In this document: one piece after another, positions 13,982-21,702 of the stretch | How the letters are laid out: every line of letters begins with the position of its first letter | Numbering within the stretch: position 1 is the first letter of the stretch | Notes under the pieces: generated by a model | Database searches by the model: none | Told to the model about the DNA's origin: nothing | Seen by the model: the letters and a program-made list of their open reading frames with translations, nothing else | Translations under genes and position numbers: made by a program | Assembly: GCA_031278965.1 (NCBI GenBank) | Contig: JAITJJ010000207.1 | Coordinates: 1-22,041, forward strand | Direction: 5' to 3' | DNA: 22,041 nucleotides | From: Deferribacteraceae bacterium | Lineage (GTDB): Bacteria; Chrysiogenota; Deferribacteres; Deferribacterales; JAISNW01

Positions 13982-16707
13982 AACTGCTAACCCTTAGATT
14001 CAAAAACCTAAACTCCCTTTACGGGGAGTGGGAAATTGATTTTACTGCTTTAGCGCAAAACGGTGGAATATTCTCTATCACAGGTCCCACCGGTTCAGGC
14101 AAAACCACTGTATTGGATGCCGTTTCCCTGGCTTTATACGGGAGAACCCCAAGATTGGAGAAGATCACCGGCAGGAAAAACGAGATAATGTCTAAAAATA
14201 CCTCCGAATGTTATGCAGAGGCAACCTTTCAAACATTTAATGGCACTTACCGATCGCATTGGAGTCAGAGGCGCTCCGCTAACGGGGAATATAAAACACC
14301 TCGTTCGGAGATCTTTAATCTTGCAGACAATACCCCTGCAGAACTTGGCATAGAGGCGCTCACGGGGATAAACTCCACCGACTTTGAGCGTTTGGTGGTT
14401 CTGGCGCAAGGGAGATTCACAGCGTTTCTATATGCAAACGAAAATGAAAAGGCTTTCATCCTTGAAAACCTTACAAATTCGGAGATATACCGCCGCATAT
14501 CCCAAATGGTATATGAACGCTGTAAAGAGGAAGAGCAGCGTTTAGCGGAGATGAAATTTAGGGCGGATGAACTTGTGAACAATCTTCTTCCGCCGGAGAA
14601 ATCTGCTGCCTTGGAGCAGGAAATATCCGTCTGTAAGCTAAAGTCAGCAGAGTTAATAAGAGGGCAGAACGAGCTTAATGAAAAAATCAACAGCGCAAAG
14701 CAAGCGGAAGAATTAAGGGAAGAGATAGATCGAATAAGCAGAGAGAATTCTGATCTTGCAAGGGAGGAAGAAAGTTTTAAACAGGACAAATTAAGGCTTG
14801 ATTTAGGGGAGCGGGCGGCAATGGTTATCCCTTCATGGAGCAATTTCACCGCTTGCCAAGAGAGAGTGCAAAAAAACAGAACTGAAAAGGAGAGCATCTC
14901 TTTATCCCTTATAAAAGCCGAAAGGGAAACGGAAGCCTTGCAAACTCTCTTATATGCCGCCGAAGAGAGGTATAAATCCGCATTAAAAGAGTTTGCCGAT
15001 ACAGAGCCCAAAATAAAAGAGGCGCGGGAGCTTGATCTCCGTATGGAGCAATATGAAAGGGAGTTAAAAAGGGTTTCGGAAGAGATCTCGCTGCAGGAAA
15101 AGAAATTGGGGGAAGCGGAGGAAGAGAATAACGGTATAGCCGTAAAAATAGAAGAGCGTAAAAAGCATTATGAATCTTTAACGGAACAAAACCGGAGGAC
15201 GGAAGATGAACTCACAGAGGCACTCTTACTTTTAACGGAAGGGAGAACCGCTACTGCTTTAGCCGCAAAAAGGGAGGAATATCTCTTAAAAGCCGGTCTG
15301 TCAGAGCACCGGGAACATCTTGAGGAAGGCAAGCCCTGTCCCCTCTGCGGAAGCGTTTCACACCCTTTTAAAGGTTTAAGCAGAAAGTTCTCAAAAGAAC
15401 TTGAGGAGTTGGAAAATATCATAAAGAAAGCTACGGAAATGGAAGAGAGATTAAACAGATTAAAGGAGAGCGAAAAGGATGACAGAAACAACCTTGAAAA
15501 AGAGCTTATTAAACTAAATGAACGGGGGAAAGCGCTTTCATCTCTCATTGAAATACAGCGCACGGCATTATCCCAAAATAAAAAGGAGGCTGAACAGATA
15601 TTGCCTACGCGTGACGAGTTGAATAAAAAACGTTCTTCTCTCTTGGGGGATAGATCTCCTGATTTGGAGGAAAACCGCCTGAAAAAGGCAAAAGACGAAA
15701 AAGATACGGAATTAAAACGCACACAGGCGAAATCTGAAAAGTTAAGGGCAGAGCTTTCAGGTCTTAAAGCCCGTTCAGAAGAGATAAATAAATTTTTAGA
15801 TGAGAGTATCAGGGAGTTTGAAAGTGCGGAGGAAAGTTTCAAAAAAAAATTAATGACACACGGGCTTGAGAATCAAAGTGAATTTCAAAAATTCCTCCTT
15901 GACGGGCGTGAAATTGCGCGCTTAAAGGGCAAAGAGAGTGAGCTTGCGGATAGACGGCGGGCATTGGAGATAAAAAAAAGCGATAGGGAGAGGCGGTCTG
16001 AGGAGTTTAAAAAAGCTCTGACAGACATCCCGCCGTTAAAGGAGCTTAAAGAAAAGGCGGATAATCTTCAGCGAGAGCTTATTGCCCTTGCCGAGCAGAC
16101 GGGCAGCATCTCCCGCAGATTGAAAGAGAACCAAGAGCTTAAAAGCAAGGCGGATGAGCAAGCAAAACAGACGGAAGACCTTCAAAGAAGCATAAGGAAG
16201 TGGAGCATCTTGAATACTCTTATCGGTTCTGCCAAAGGGGACAAATTTGCCAAATTGGTTCAATCCCTTAATTTCGGCGACCTGCTGAATCAAGCAAACA
16301 CTGAGCTTATGAAGATTTCAAGCCGCTACCGCCTAATTCACGGAGAAAGCCTTGAAATACAGGTCATAGATAATGAGCAGAACGCCTGGATTCGCCCCGC
16401 GAGAAACCTTTCCGGAGGCGAGAGCTTTATTGTAAGCCTTGCTCTGGCTCTGGGGCTTTCCTCCCTATCCCGTCATAAAACATCTGTTGATATCCTTTTT
16501 CTGGACGAGGGTTTCGGCACTCTGGACTCCGCTTGCGCTGAGACTGCCCTAACCGCCCTAACCGCCGTAAAAGGGAGAAAAAAGGTCATAGGTCTCATAT
16601 CCCACCTTGATATGCTAAAAGAAAAGATTGCTTACCAGATAAAGGTTGAACCTATCGGAGAAGGGAAGAGTATCTTGACAGGGATCGGGGTAAAAAAGAT
16701 TGAATGA
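13978..16707 (+). CDS. sbcC: SbcCD nuclease subunit C (Rad50/SMC-type ATPase)
   Basis: This 909-aa SMC-like ATPase gates and positions SbcD on DNA ends. Walker A is GPTGSGKT at residues 36-43. Two long charged coiled-coil arms (about 170-440 and 470-740) flank the zinc hook CPLC (Cys454, Cys457), through which two molecules join. The ABC signature is LSGGES at 811-816. Walker B with D-loop is ILFLDEGFGTLD, with Asp843 and Glu844, and the switch His is in GLISHLD. It is slightly shorter than E. coli SbcC (1048 aa) because the coils are shorter, which is common. It overlaps sbcD by four bases, is translated by coupling, and is the last gene of the operon. Long antisense frames inside it reflect its Glu/Lys-rich codons and are not genes. 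Confidence 0.96.
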   Translation: MKLLTLRFKNLNSLYGEWEIDFTALAQNGGIFSITGPTGSGKTTVLDAVSLALYGRTPRLEKITGRKNEIMSKNTSECYAEATFQTFNGTYRSHWSQRRSANGEYKTPRSEIFNLADNTPAELGIEALTGINSTDFERLVVLAQGRFTAFLYANENEKAFILENLTNSEIYRRISQMVYERCKEEEQRLAEMKFRADELVNNLLPPEKSAALEQEISVCKLKSAELIRGQNELNEKINSAKQAEELREEIDRISRENSDLAREEESFKQDKLRLDLGERAAMVIPSWSNFTACQERVQKNRTEKESISLSLIKAERETEALQTLLYAAEERYKSALKEFADTEPKIKEARELDLRMEQYERELKRVSEEISLQEKKLGEAEEENNGIAVKIEERKKHYESLTEQNRRTEDELTEALLLLTEGRTATALAAKREEYLLKAGLSEHREHLEEGKPCPLCGSVSHPFKGLSRKFSKELEELENIIKKATEMEERLNRLKESEKDDRNNLEKELIKLNERGKALSSLIEIQRTALSQNKKEAEQILPTRDELNKKRSSLLGDRSPDLEENRLKKAKDEKDTELKRTQAKSEKLRAELSGLKARSEEINKFLDESIREFESAEESFKKKLMTHGLENQSEFQKFLLDGREIARLKGKESELADRRRALEIKKSDRERRSEEFKKALTDIPPLKELKEKADNLQRELIALAEQTGSISRRLKENQELKSKADEQAKQTEDLQRSIRKWSILNTLIGSAKGDKFAKLVQSLNFGDLLNQANTELMKISSRYRLIHGESLEIQVIDNEQNAWIRPARNLSGGESFIVSLALALGLSSLSRHKTSVDILFLDEGFGTLDSACAETALTALTAVKGRKKVIGLISHLDMLKEKIAYQIKVEPIGEGKSILTGIGVKKIE

Positions 16708-17001
16708 GAGGCTATTTCCACTGGGTTTAGTTAGCACAAGGCGTTACGCGGGCATAATCGGCGCGGATATACGTTCGGATATGTTTTTGTTCAGTAAAGC
16801 TGCCGGGCATTCAGATATATCCCGAAACTGTATTGACCTTGCAGGAAGCGGCCTTACAAACCGCTAAAGATATGAGGCGCCACTACGATTGCGTAACCAA
16901 AATATATTTGGATTTAAGAAGGGTTTTGAATTGTCCGAAAACAAGGCTTGCTTTTATGAACAGTTTGAAATCCGGTTAGTCCGGCCTTTGCAGATGGAAT
17001 T
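16708..17001. other. Convergent intergenic region with degraded reading frames
   Basis: This lies between the ends of sbcC and ligA. Two plus-strand frames look protein-like but overlap out of register: one near 16710-16868 (LFPLGLVSTRRYAGIIGADI, ending in TAA) and one near 16755-16980 (LPGIQIYPETVLTLQEAALQ, later RRHYDCVTKIYLDLRRVLN). Together they suggest a short gene broken by a frameshift. I do not recognise the family. No clear rho-independent terminator was found for either flanking operon. Confidence 0.4.
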
Positions 17002-18951
17002 TCAGGCGAGCGTTTTATATTCCCCTTCAGATATTACCTTGATCCCTAAGTTTTGCGCCTTTGCAAGTTTACTCCCCGCCTTTTCCCCAGCTATCAGATA
17101 ATCAAGAGTTTTGCTGACAGAGGTTGCAACAATTCCCCCTTTAGAGCGTATCTCTTCTTCCACCTCCGCCCTTGGACGTGTCAGAGTGCCGGTTATAAGG
17201 AAGCTCTTGCCAGTTATGGGGGTTTGGACTTGAAGCGCCGGCCGGGCTTGTTTGAAATTCACCCCTGCTTTCCTCAACTTTTCTATAAGCTCTATTAGGT
17301 CTGGATCGTGAAATGCCGCTATTATCATATCGGCAGTTTTTTCCCCCACATCATTTACAGACATAAGGCGTTCGCGGCTTACAGACATTAGTGTTCCAAT
17401 GTTTCCGAACTCCGCCGCCAGTACCCTGGCAAGGCTCACCCCTACCTGCGGAATACCGAGCGAGAAAAGAGTCCGTGAAAACGGTTGGGCAAGGCTCTTT
17501 TCTATGGCGGCGATAAGTTTTGCAGCGGATTTTTCACCCAGCTTTTTGCGCTCCGCAAGCTCTGATGCCCGAAGAGTATATATGTCCGCGGGGCTTTTAA
17601 GCCGCCCTTCATCTGTCAGGGCATCAATTAAGGCATCTCCAAAACCGTCTATATCCATGGCGTTTCTTGATACAAACTGCTTTATAGCCCCTTTAATACG
17701 GGCGGGGCAGGCGTTGTTTGCACAGCGGAAACGAACTTCATCGGCTGGTTTTTGCAGAGCTCCGCCGCATTCGGGGCATTTTTCGGGAAATACAATGGGG
17801 CGGGCATACGCCGGGCGGCGTTCCATTACGGCTTTTACCACTTTGGGTATGATCTCCCCGCCCTTTTCAATAAAAACCGTATCCCCTACCATAACCCCAA
17901 GCCGGCGGATCTCATCCTCATTGTGAAGGGTAGCGCGGCTTATAGTGGTGCCTGACAGCTCCACAGGTTCAAGCTCCGCCACAGGGGTTACAACCCCTGT
18001 CCTCCCCACCTGAAAGGTTACGTCTCTAAGAACTGTGGATGCCTGTTCCGCTGCATATTTATATGCCACCGCCCAACGGGGGAATTTGCCGGTGCTGCCC
18101 AATTCTTCCCGCCGCTTATACTCGTTTACCTTAATAACGGCTCCGTCAATCTGATAAGGGAGGGTAAAGCGCACCTTTTCAATGGCATCTATATGATCGT
18201 AAACTTCGTCAAGACCCAAACAGAGCTTGTTAAGAGGGTTTATATTAAAGCCGAGCCGTTTGCAGAGCGCCATATCTTCCGCATGGGCGGCGCTGCCGGT
18301 CACTGTGTTAACGGTGTAAACCATCATCTCTAAGGAACGCTTTTCAAACAGGTCGCTGTCAATAAGTTTCAAGGAACCGGAGGCAGCATTTCTGGGATTG
18401 GCAAAAAGCGGGAGTGACGCAGACGCCCTCTCCGTATTTAAACGCTCAAAAGCGCTTTTTGGCATAAAAACTTCTCCGCGCACTATCAGCTCGCCTTTAA
18501 AATCTATCTTTCGGGGAACAGTTTTTACCCTCCTCATATTGGCGGTTATGTCTTCCCCCGTAATCCCGTCCCCCCTGGTGAGGGCAAGGAGAAGAACCCC
18601 GCCGCTGTAGGTTAAACTCACCGCAGCGCCATCCATCTTAGGTTCAACATTATAGGAGATCCCGGTATTCATAGTTTTAGAGATAAAGTGTGCTATATCT
18701 CCCCGATTATAGCTGTTTTCAAGGGAGAGCATAGGAACAGAGTGCTTTAACCCCCAACTGACAGGGCGCGCTCCTACGGCATGGGTCGGAGAATTTGGGA
18801 GGATAAGCTCCGGATTGGCGTTTTCAAGCGCAACGAGCTCTTTATAGAGCATATCATACTCATAATCGGTTATTTCCGGATCGTTCTGATTATAATAGCG
18901 CTCATTATGATATAAGATAATATCCACAAGTTCTTTAATGCGGTTTTCCAT
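17002..18951 (-). CDS. ligA: NAD-dependent DNA ligase
   Basis: The 649-aa ligase seals nicks in replication and repair using NAD. Domain Ia has the paired Tyr pocket in HNERYYNQNDPEITDYEYD. The adenylated Lys is Lys105 in EPKMDGAAVSL. OB-fold motifs follow (YQIDGAVIKVN, then FPRWAVAYKY). The zinc finger uses Cys392, Cys395, Cys410 and Cys415. Helix-hairpin-helix repeats follow (LFSLGIPQVG, then MSVNDVGEKTADMI). A complete C-terminal BRCT domain (GKSFLITGTL to AGSKLAKAQNLG) closes the protein. Two starts are possible. A TTG at 18975 has AAGGAGG 13 bases upstream, right after the recR stop, and would add MFSLRIRS. I prefer the ATG at 18951 because it gives the usual family N-terminus. It is the last gene of the dnaX operon. 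Confidence 0.95.
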   Translation of the reverse strand: MENRIKELVDIILYHNERYYNQNDPEITDYEYDMLYKELVALENANPELILPNSPTHAVGARPVSWGLKHSVPMLSLENSYNRGDIAHFISKTMNTGISYNVEPKMDGAAVSLTYSGGVLLLALTRGDGITGEDITANMRRVKTVPRKIDFKGELIVRGEVFMPKSAFERLNTERASASLPLFANPRNAASGSLKLIDSDLFEKRSLEMMVYTVNTVTGSAAHAEDMALCKRLGFNINPLNKLCLGLDEVYDHIDAIEKVRFTLPYQIDGAVIKVNEYKRREELGSTGKFPRWAVAYKYAAEQASTVLRDVTFQVGRTGVVTPVAELEPVELSGTTISRATLHNEDEIRRLGVMVGDTVFIEKGGEIIPKVVKAVMERRPAYARPIVFPEKCPECGGALQKPADEVRFRCANNACPARIKGAIKQFVSRNAMDIDGFGDALIDALTDEGRLKSPADIYTLRASELAERKKLGEKSAAKLIAAIEKSLAQPFSRTLFSLGIPQVGVSLARVLAAEFGNIGTLMSVSRERLMSVNDVGEKTADMIIAAFHDPDLIELIEKLRKAGVNFKQARPALQVQTPITGKSFLITGTLTRPRAEVEEEIRSKGGIVATSVSKTLDYLIAGEKAGSKLAKAQNLGIKVISEGEYKTLA

Positions 18952-18993
18952 AGATCTTATCCGAAGGGAGAACAAGATCTCCCCTGTTCCTCC

Positions 18994-19590
18994 TTATAAG
19001 CCCCGCCGGCCTTCTATAGCCCGCAGCATTGTAAGCTCATCGGCATATTCAATGTGCGTGCCAAGGGCAAGCCCGGAGGCAAGTTTAGTGACCGCAACGG
19101 AACTGCCTTTCAAAAGCTTTGCCAAATAAACCGCCGTAGTCTCACCGTCAACGTCCGGGTTGGTTGCCAAAATCACCTCAGAGATTTCGCCGCTTTTTAC
19201 CTTCTCTATTAAGTCTTTTATGTGCAGATTATCAGGTCCAACCCCGTCAAGGGGTGAAATCTTTCCGCCCAAAACATGGTATAGACCGTTATAGTAACCT
19301 GTTTGTTCTATGGCAAATAGGTCTTTTGTTTCCTCTACCACAAGGATTGTATGTCTATCCCGCTTGGGGTCTTTACATATCGGGCAGACTTCCTCCTCAG
19401 AAAGCCCGCCGCACTCTTTGCAAATAAGGATATTTTCCCTAAAGAGGGTCAATCTGTTCGCCAAACGCCGCACATCTTCCTTTTTCATCTTTAAAAGATG
19501 CATGGAAAGCCTTGCGGCTGTCTTGCGACCTATCCCCGGAAGCCGCGAGAGATCTGTAATGCAGTCTTCCAACAGCTTGATTTTATGCAA
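18994..19590 (-). CDS. recR: Recombination protein RecR
   Basis: The 198-aa protein is the RecR clamp-like factor that with RecO (and RecF) loads RecA at single-strand gaps. The N-terminal helix-hairpin-helix is LSRLPGIGRKTAARL (residues 14-28). The zinc finger has Cys57, Cys60, Cys69 and Cys72. The Toprim domain has VVEETKDL with Glu86-Glu87 and the NPDVDGETTA motif. The closing GLALGTHIEYADELTMLRA is typical. The start is TTG at 19590, two bases after the ebfC stop and without its own strong ribosome binding site, so it probably depends on translational coupling. The dnaX-ebfC-recR order is widely conserved in bacteria, which supports all three calls. Confidence 0.96.
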   Translation of the reverse strand: MHKIKLLEDCITDLSRLPGIGRKTAARLSMHLLKMKKEDVRRLANRLTLFRENILICKECGGLSEEEVCPICKDPKRDRHTILVVEETKDLFAIEQTGYYNGLYHVLGGKISPLDGVGPDNLHIKDLIEKVKSGEISEVILATNPDVDGETTAVYLAKLLKGSSVAVTKLASGLALGTHIEYADELTMLRAIEGRRGL

Positions 19591-19592
19591 AT

Positions 19593-19901
19593 TTAAAACA
19601 TGCCGGGAATATTGAGCCCCAGCCCCCCTGTCAGCTTCTGCATTTTGGAGTGCATAAGCGCCTGCGTTCTGCGGGTTGCCTCGTTTACCGCCGCTACAAC
19701 AAGGTCTTGTAGCACCTCTTTATCGCTTAAAATTTCATCCTCAATTTCAATGCTCTGAACTTCCTGTTTCCCGTTCATCTTAACCTTAACCATCCCCCCG
19801 CCGGAGGAAACTTCCAAGACTTCCAACGCCGCTTCTTCCTGCAACTGCTCCATCTGTTTTTGCATCTTTTGAGCTTGACGCATTATCTGCTGCATATTCA
19901 T
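19593..19901 (-). CDS. ebfC: YbaB/EbfC nucleoid-associated DNA-binding protein
   Basis: The 102-aa protein belongs to the YbaB/EbfC family of small dimeric DNA-binding, nucleoid-associated proteins. The N-terminal helix is Met/Gln-rich (MRQAQKMQKQMEQLQEE). The central beta region is VSSGGGMVKVKMNGKQEVQS. The C-terminal helix is LVVAAVNEATRRTQALM, ending in the family-typical GGLGLNIPGMF. Its ATG overlaps the dnaX stop by four bases (ATGA, 19898-19901), and recR starts two bases after its stop. The length and motifs are standard. Confidence 0.95.
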   Translation of the reverse strand: MNMQQIMRQAQKMQKQMEQLQEEAALEVLEVSSGGGMVKVKMNGKQEVQSIEIEDEILSDKEVLQDLVVAAVNEATRRTQALMHSKMQKLTGGLGLNIPGMF

Positions 19902-21544
19902 AATATTTCTCCGTTTTCATTTTCCCGGTTTACGGTTATATCTTTCTCCGTAAGTCCGAATAGCTTTAATACTCCGCCCACAAGCGGGGTTGCGGCGGCT
20001 TCTCTGATTATCTGTTCCTGGATTAGCGCATCCGCCTCTTCTCTCTTTTCCGCCAAATTTTTAATTTCAGCGCCGCCAAAAGTTATCTTTATCCCTTTAA
20101 CCTCTTCATCAAAACCCCGTATTACCTCCTCAACACTTTTAATATTCTCCTCCTGCTTGAATCTATTGTAATTGAAGGCGTTTTTTTCAGCAAAATTAAA
20201 AATATAATAACCTTCGGAGATATTTAGGGTTGCATGGGGGAGGACGGCGGCAACCCCTTTGTCTCTTGCGGAAATACCTTTAATAATCTTATCAAGGATC
20301 GACTCTTCCTTCGTAAAAGGTATGGCGGGAGGCGTGGGTTCGGAGACAGATGCCGCCATAGATGTTTGCGGGGATTCTGACGGCAGCCGGAGCGTTTCCC
20401 CAGCTACCGTTGGTTTTTGAAATGCAGTTGGGGCAGGGGGAAGTTCCGCCGGCAGCGGAATTATCCTTGAGAGGGCGGCGGCTTTGTATATGCTGAATTC
20501 AAAAGTATAGCCGGCATACGGGGTATATCTGAGGTCTGAACAGAGCTTGGAAAATAACTGAAAGAGGGCAAAAAGACGGTGCTCCGACGCAACAATCTCA
20601 TCATAATAGGAGCGTTCATCTTTTGTAAATAAGTTTTTGAACTGCTGCGCCCCTTTTGAAAGGAGGAGGAGATTTCTGGCATGTTCAAGCAACTTTTCGG
20701 CGGCGTAATGATAAGAAGCGCCGCTTGAGGACAAGGATGCGATAAGCTCCCCCAGCATATCCTCTTTTTCATTTACAACAGCTCTGAATAGCTCCAAAAT
20801 AACGGTATCGTTACCGCCGCCCAATATGGCGACTGCCGCCTCTTGGGTGATATTCCCTCCGCTGTAAGCTATAAGTTGATCAGAGATGGAAAGCGCGTCC
20901 CGCATACTCCCATCAGAGCTGCGGATTATCAGGTTTAACGCATCTGCATCACAGCTGATCTTCTCGCTCTCATAGACCTTTATAAGGGTAGAACGCATAT
21001 CCTGATAATTTATCTTCTTAAAATCATAGCGCTGGCAGCGGGATTTAATTGTGGGGAGCACCTTGTGCGACTCTGTGGTGGCAAAGATAAAACAGACAAA
21101 AGGAGGAGGTTCCTCAAGAGTTTTAAGCAGCGCATTGGACGCCTGAGTAGTGAGCATATGGGATTCATCTATAATATAAACCTTCCGTTTGCTCTTCATC
21201 GGAAGGAATGCCACATTATCGTTCAGCACCCGTGCGCTTTCAACCGAGCCTCTGGATGCGGCATCTATCTCAACCACATCAATGCTTATCCCTTCGTTTA
21301 TCTCAATACAGCTTTCACAGCGGTTGCAAGGATTTGCTCTCTCCAGATGCCCGCAGTTTAACGCTTTAGCTAAGATTCGGGCGGTACTGGTCTTGCCGCA
21401 CCCCCTCGGTCCGGTAAATAGATAAGCGTGATGAACCCGCCCTAAGCTGACGGCATTTTTAAGCGAAGTGGCGGCAAACTCCTGCCCCGCTAATTCATCA
21501 AAGGTTTGCGGACGGTATTTCCGCGCCAAAGCCAAATATGACAT
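19898..21544 (-). CDS. dnaX: DNA polymerase III subunit gamma/tau
   Basis: The 548-aa protein is the clamp-loader ATPase of the replisome. Residues 1-10 read MSYLALARKY, leading into the standard RPQTF. Walker A is GPRGCGKT at 45-52. The zinc site uses Cys64, Cys73, Cys76 and Cys79. Walker B is YIIDESHML, with Asp126 and Glu127. The SRC sensor motif appears in IKSRCQRYDF, and sensor 2 is in the GSMRDAL stretch. A Pro-rich linker (about 370-415) precedes a C-terminal tau-like domain. Glu453 starts an A7 run (20181-20187 on the plus strand) that sits in frame as A AAA AAC. A -1 shift there would end at the TAA at 20122-20124 and give a protein of about 474 aa. No strong ribosome binding site precedes the ATG at 21544. 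The tRNA gene ends 43 bases upstream, so the mRNA 5' end may come from tRNA processing. Confidence 0.96.
   Translation of the reverse strand: MSYLALARKYRPQTFDELAGQEFAATSLKNAVSLGRVHHAYLFTGPRGCGKTSTARILAKALNCGHLERANPCNRCESCIEINEGISIDVVEIDAASRGSVESARVLNDNVAFLPMKSKRKVYIIDESHMLTTQASNALLKTLEEPPPFVCFIFATTESHKVLPTIKSRCQRYDFKKINYQDMRSTLIKVYESEKISCDADALNLIIRSSDGSMRDALSISDQLIAYSGGNITQEAAVAILGGGNDTVILELFRAVVNEKEDMLGELIASLSSSGASYHYAAEKLLEHARNLLLLSKGAQQFKNLFTKDERSYYDEIVASEHRLFALFQLFSKLCSDLRYTPYAGYTFEFSIYKAAALSRIIPLPAELPPAPTAFQKPTVAGETLRLPSESPQTSMAASVSEPTPPAIPFTKEESILDKIIKGISARDKGVAAVLPHATLNISEGYYIFNFAEKNAFNYNRFKQEENIKSVEEVIRGFDEEVKGIKITFGGAEIKNLAEKREEADALIQEQIIREAAATPLVGGVLKLFGLTEKDITVNRENENGEIL
20181..20187 (-). 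promoter_or_regulatory. Possible frameshift/slippage site in dnaX (A7)
   Basis: On the coding strand GAA AAA AAC places the heptamer A AAA AAC in the register needed for -1 ribosomal slippage; the A7 run could also cause transcriptional slippage. The -1 frame continues 19 codons, through an AGGAGGAG stretch, to a TAA at 20122-20124. No strong downstream hairpin was identified. Confidence 0.35.
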
Positions 21545-21587
21545 AAATTATCTGCGCTCTATTTTAGACAATTCAAAATTTAAAGTA

Positions 21588-21661
21588 TCGGGACAACTGG
21601 ATTTGAACCAGCGACCCCACCCACCCCAAGGGTGTACGCTACCAAGCTGCGCCATGTCCCG
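21588..21661 (-). tRNA. tRNA-Pro (anticodon GGG)
   Basis: A full cloverleaf is readable on the minus strand. The acceptor stem CGGGACA pairs with TGTCCCG. The D arm has stem GCGC/GCGT and loop AGCTTGGTA. The anticodon stem CACCC/GGGTG holds the 7-base loop TTGGGGT, with anticodon GGG at 21625-21627. The variable loop is GGGTC. The T arm has stem GCTGG/CCAGT around TTCAAAT. The discriminator is A (21588) and CCA is not encoded. It decodes CCC and CCU proline codons. It heads the dnaX-ebfC-recR-ligA gene string. Confidence 0.95.
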
Positions 21662-21673
21662 AATAAGTAAAAA

Positions 21674-21702
21674 GTTATAACAACCTTAAAACGAATTGTC
21701 AA
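21674..21702 (-). promoter_or_regulatory. Consensus promoter for the tRNA-Pro/dnaX operon
   Basis: On the minus strand TTGACA (21697-21702) and TATAAC (21674-21679) are separated by exactly 17 bases. Transcription should begin about 5-8 bases before the mature tRNA 5' end at 21661. No other good promoter lies between the tRNA and dnaX, so this one probably serves the whole string. Confidence 0.75.

Noticed and set aside
14265..15011. Long minus-strand frame (248 codons) inside sbcC
   Set aside because: Ser/Leu-rich antisense shadow of the Glu/Lys/Arg-rich SbcC coiled coil; no domain likeness and sbcC on the other strand is certain.
15168..15842. Minus-strand frame of 224 codons inside sbcC
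   Set aside because: Same antisense composition effect (Ser, Phe and Leu runs); no start signal or family likeness.
17399..17926. Plus-strand frame of 175 codons inside ligA
   Set aside because: Antisense to the helix-hairpin-helix and zinc regions of a complete LigA; no recognisable domain.
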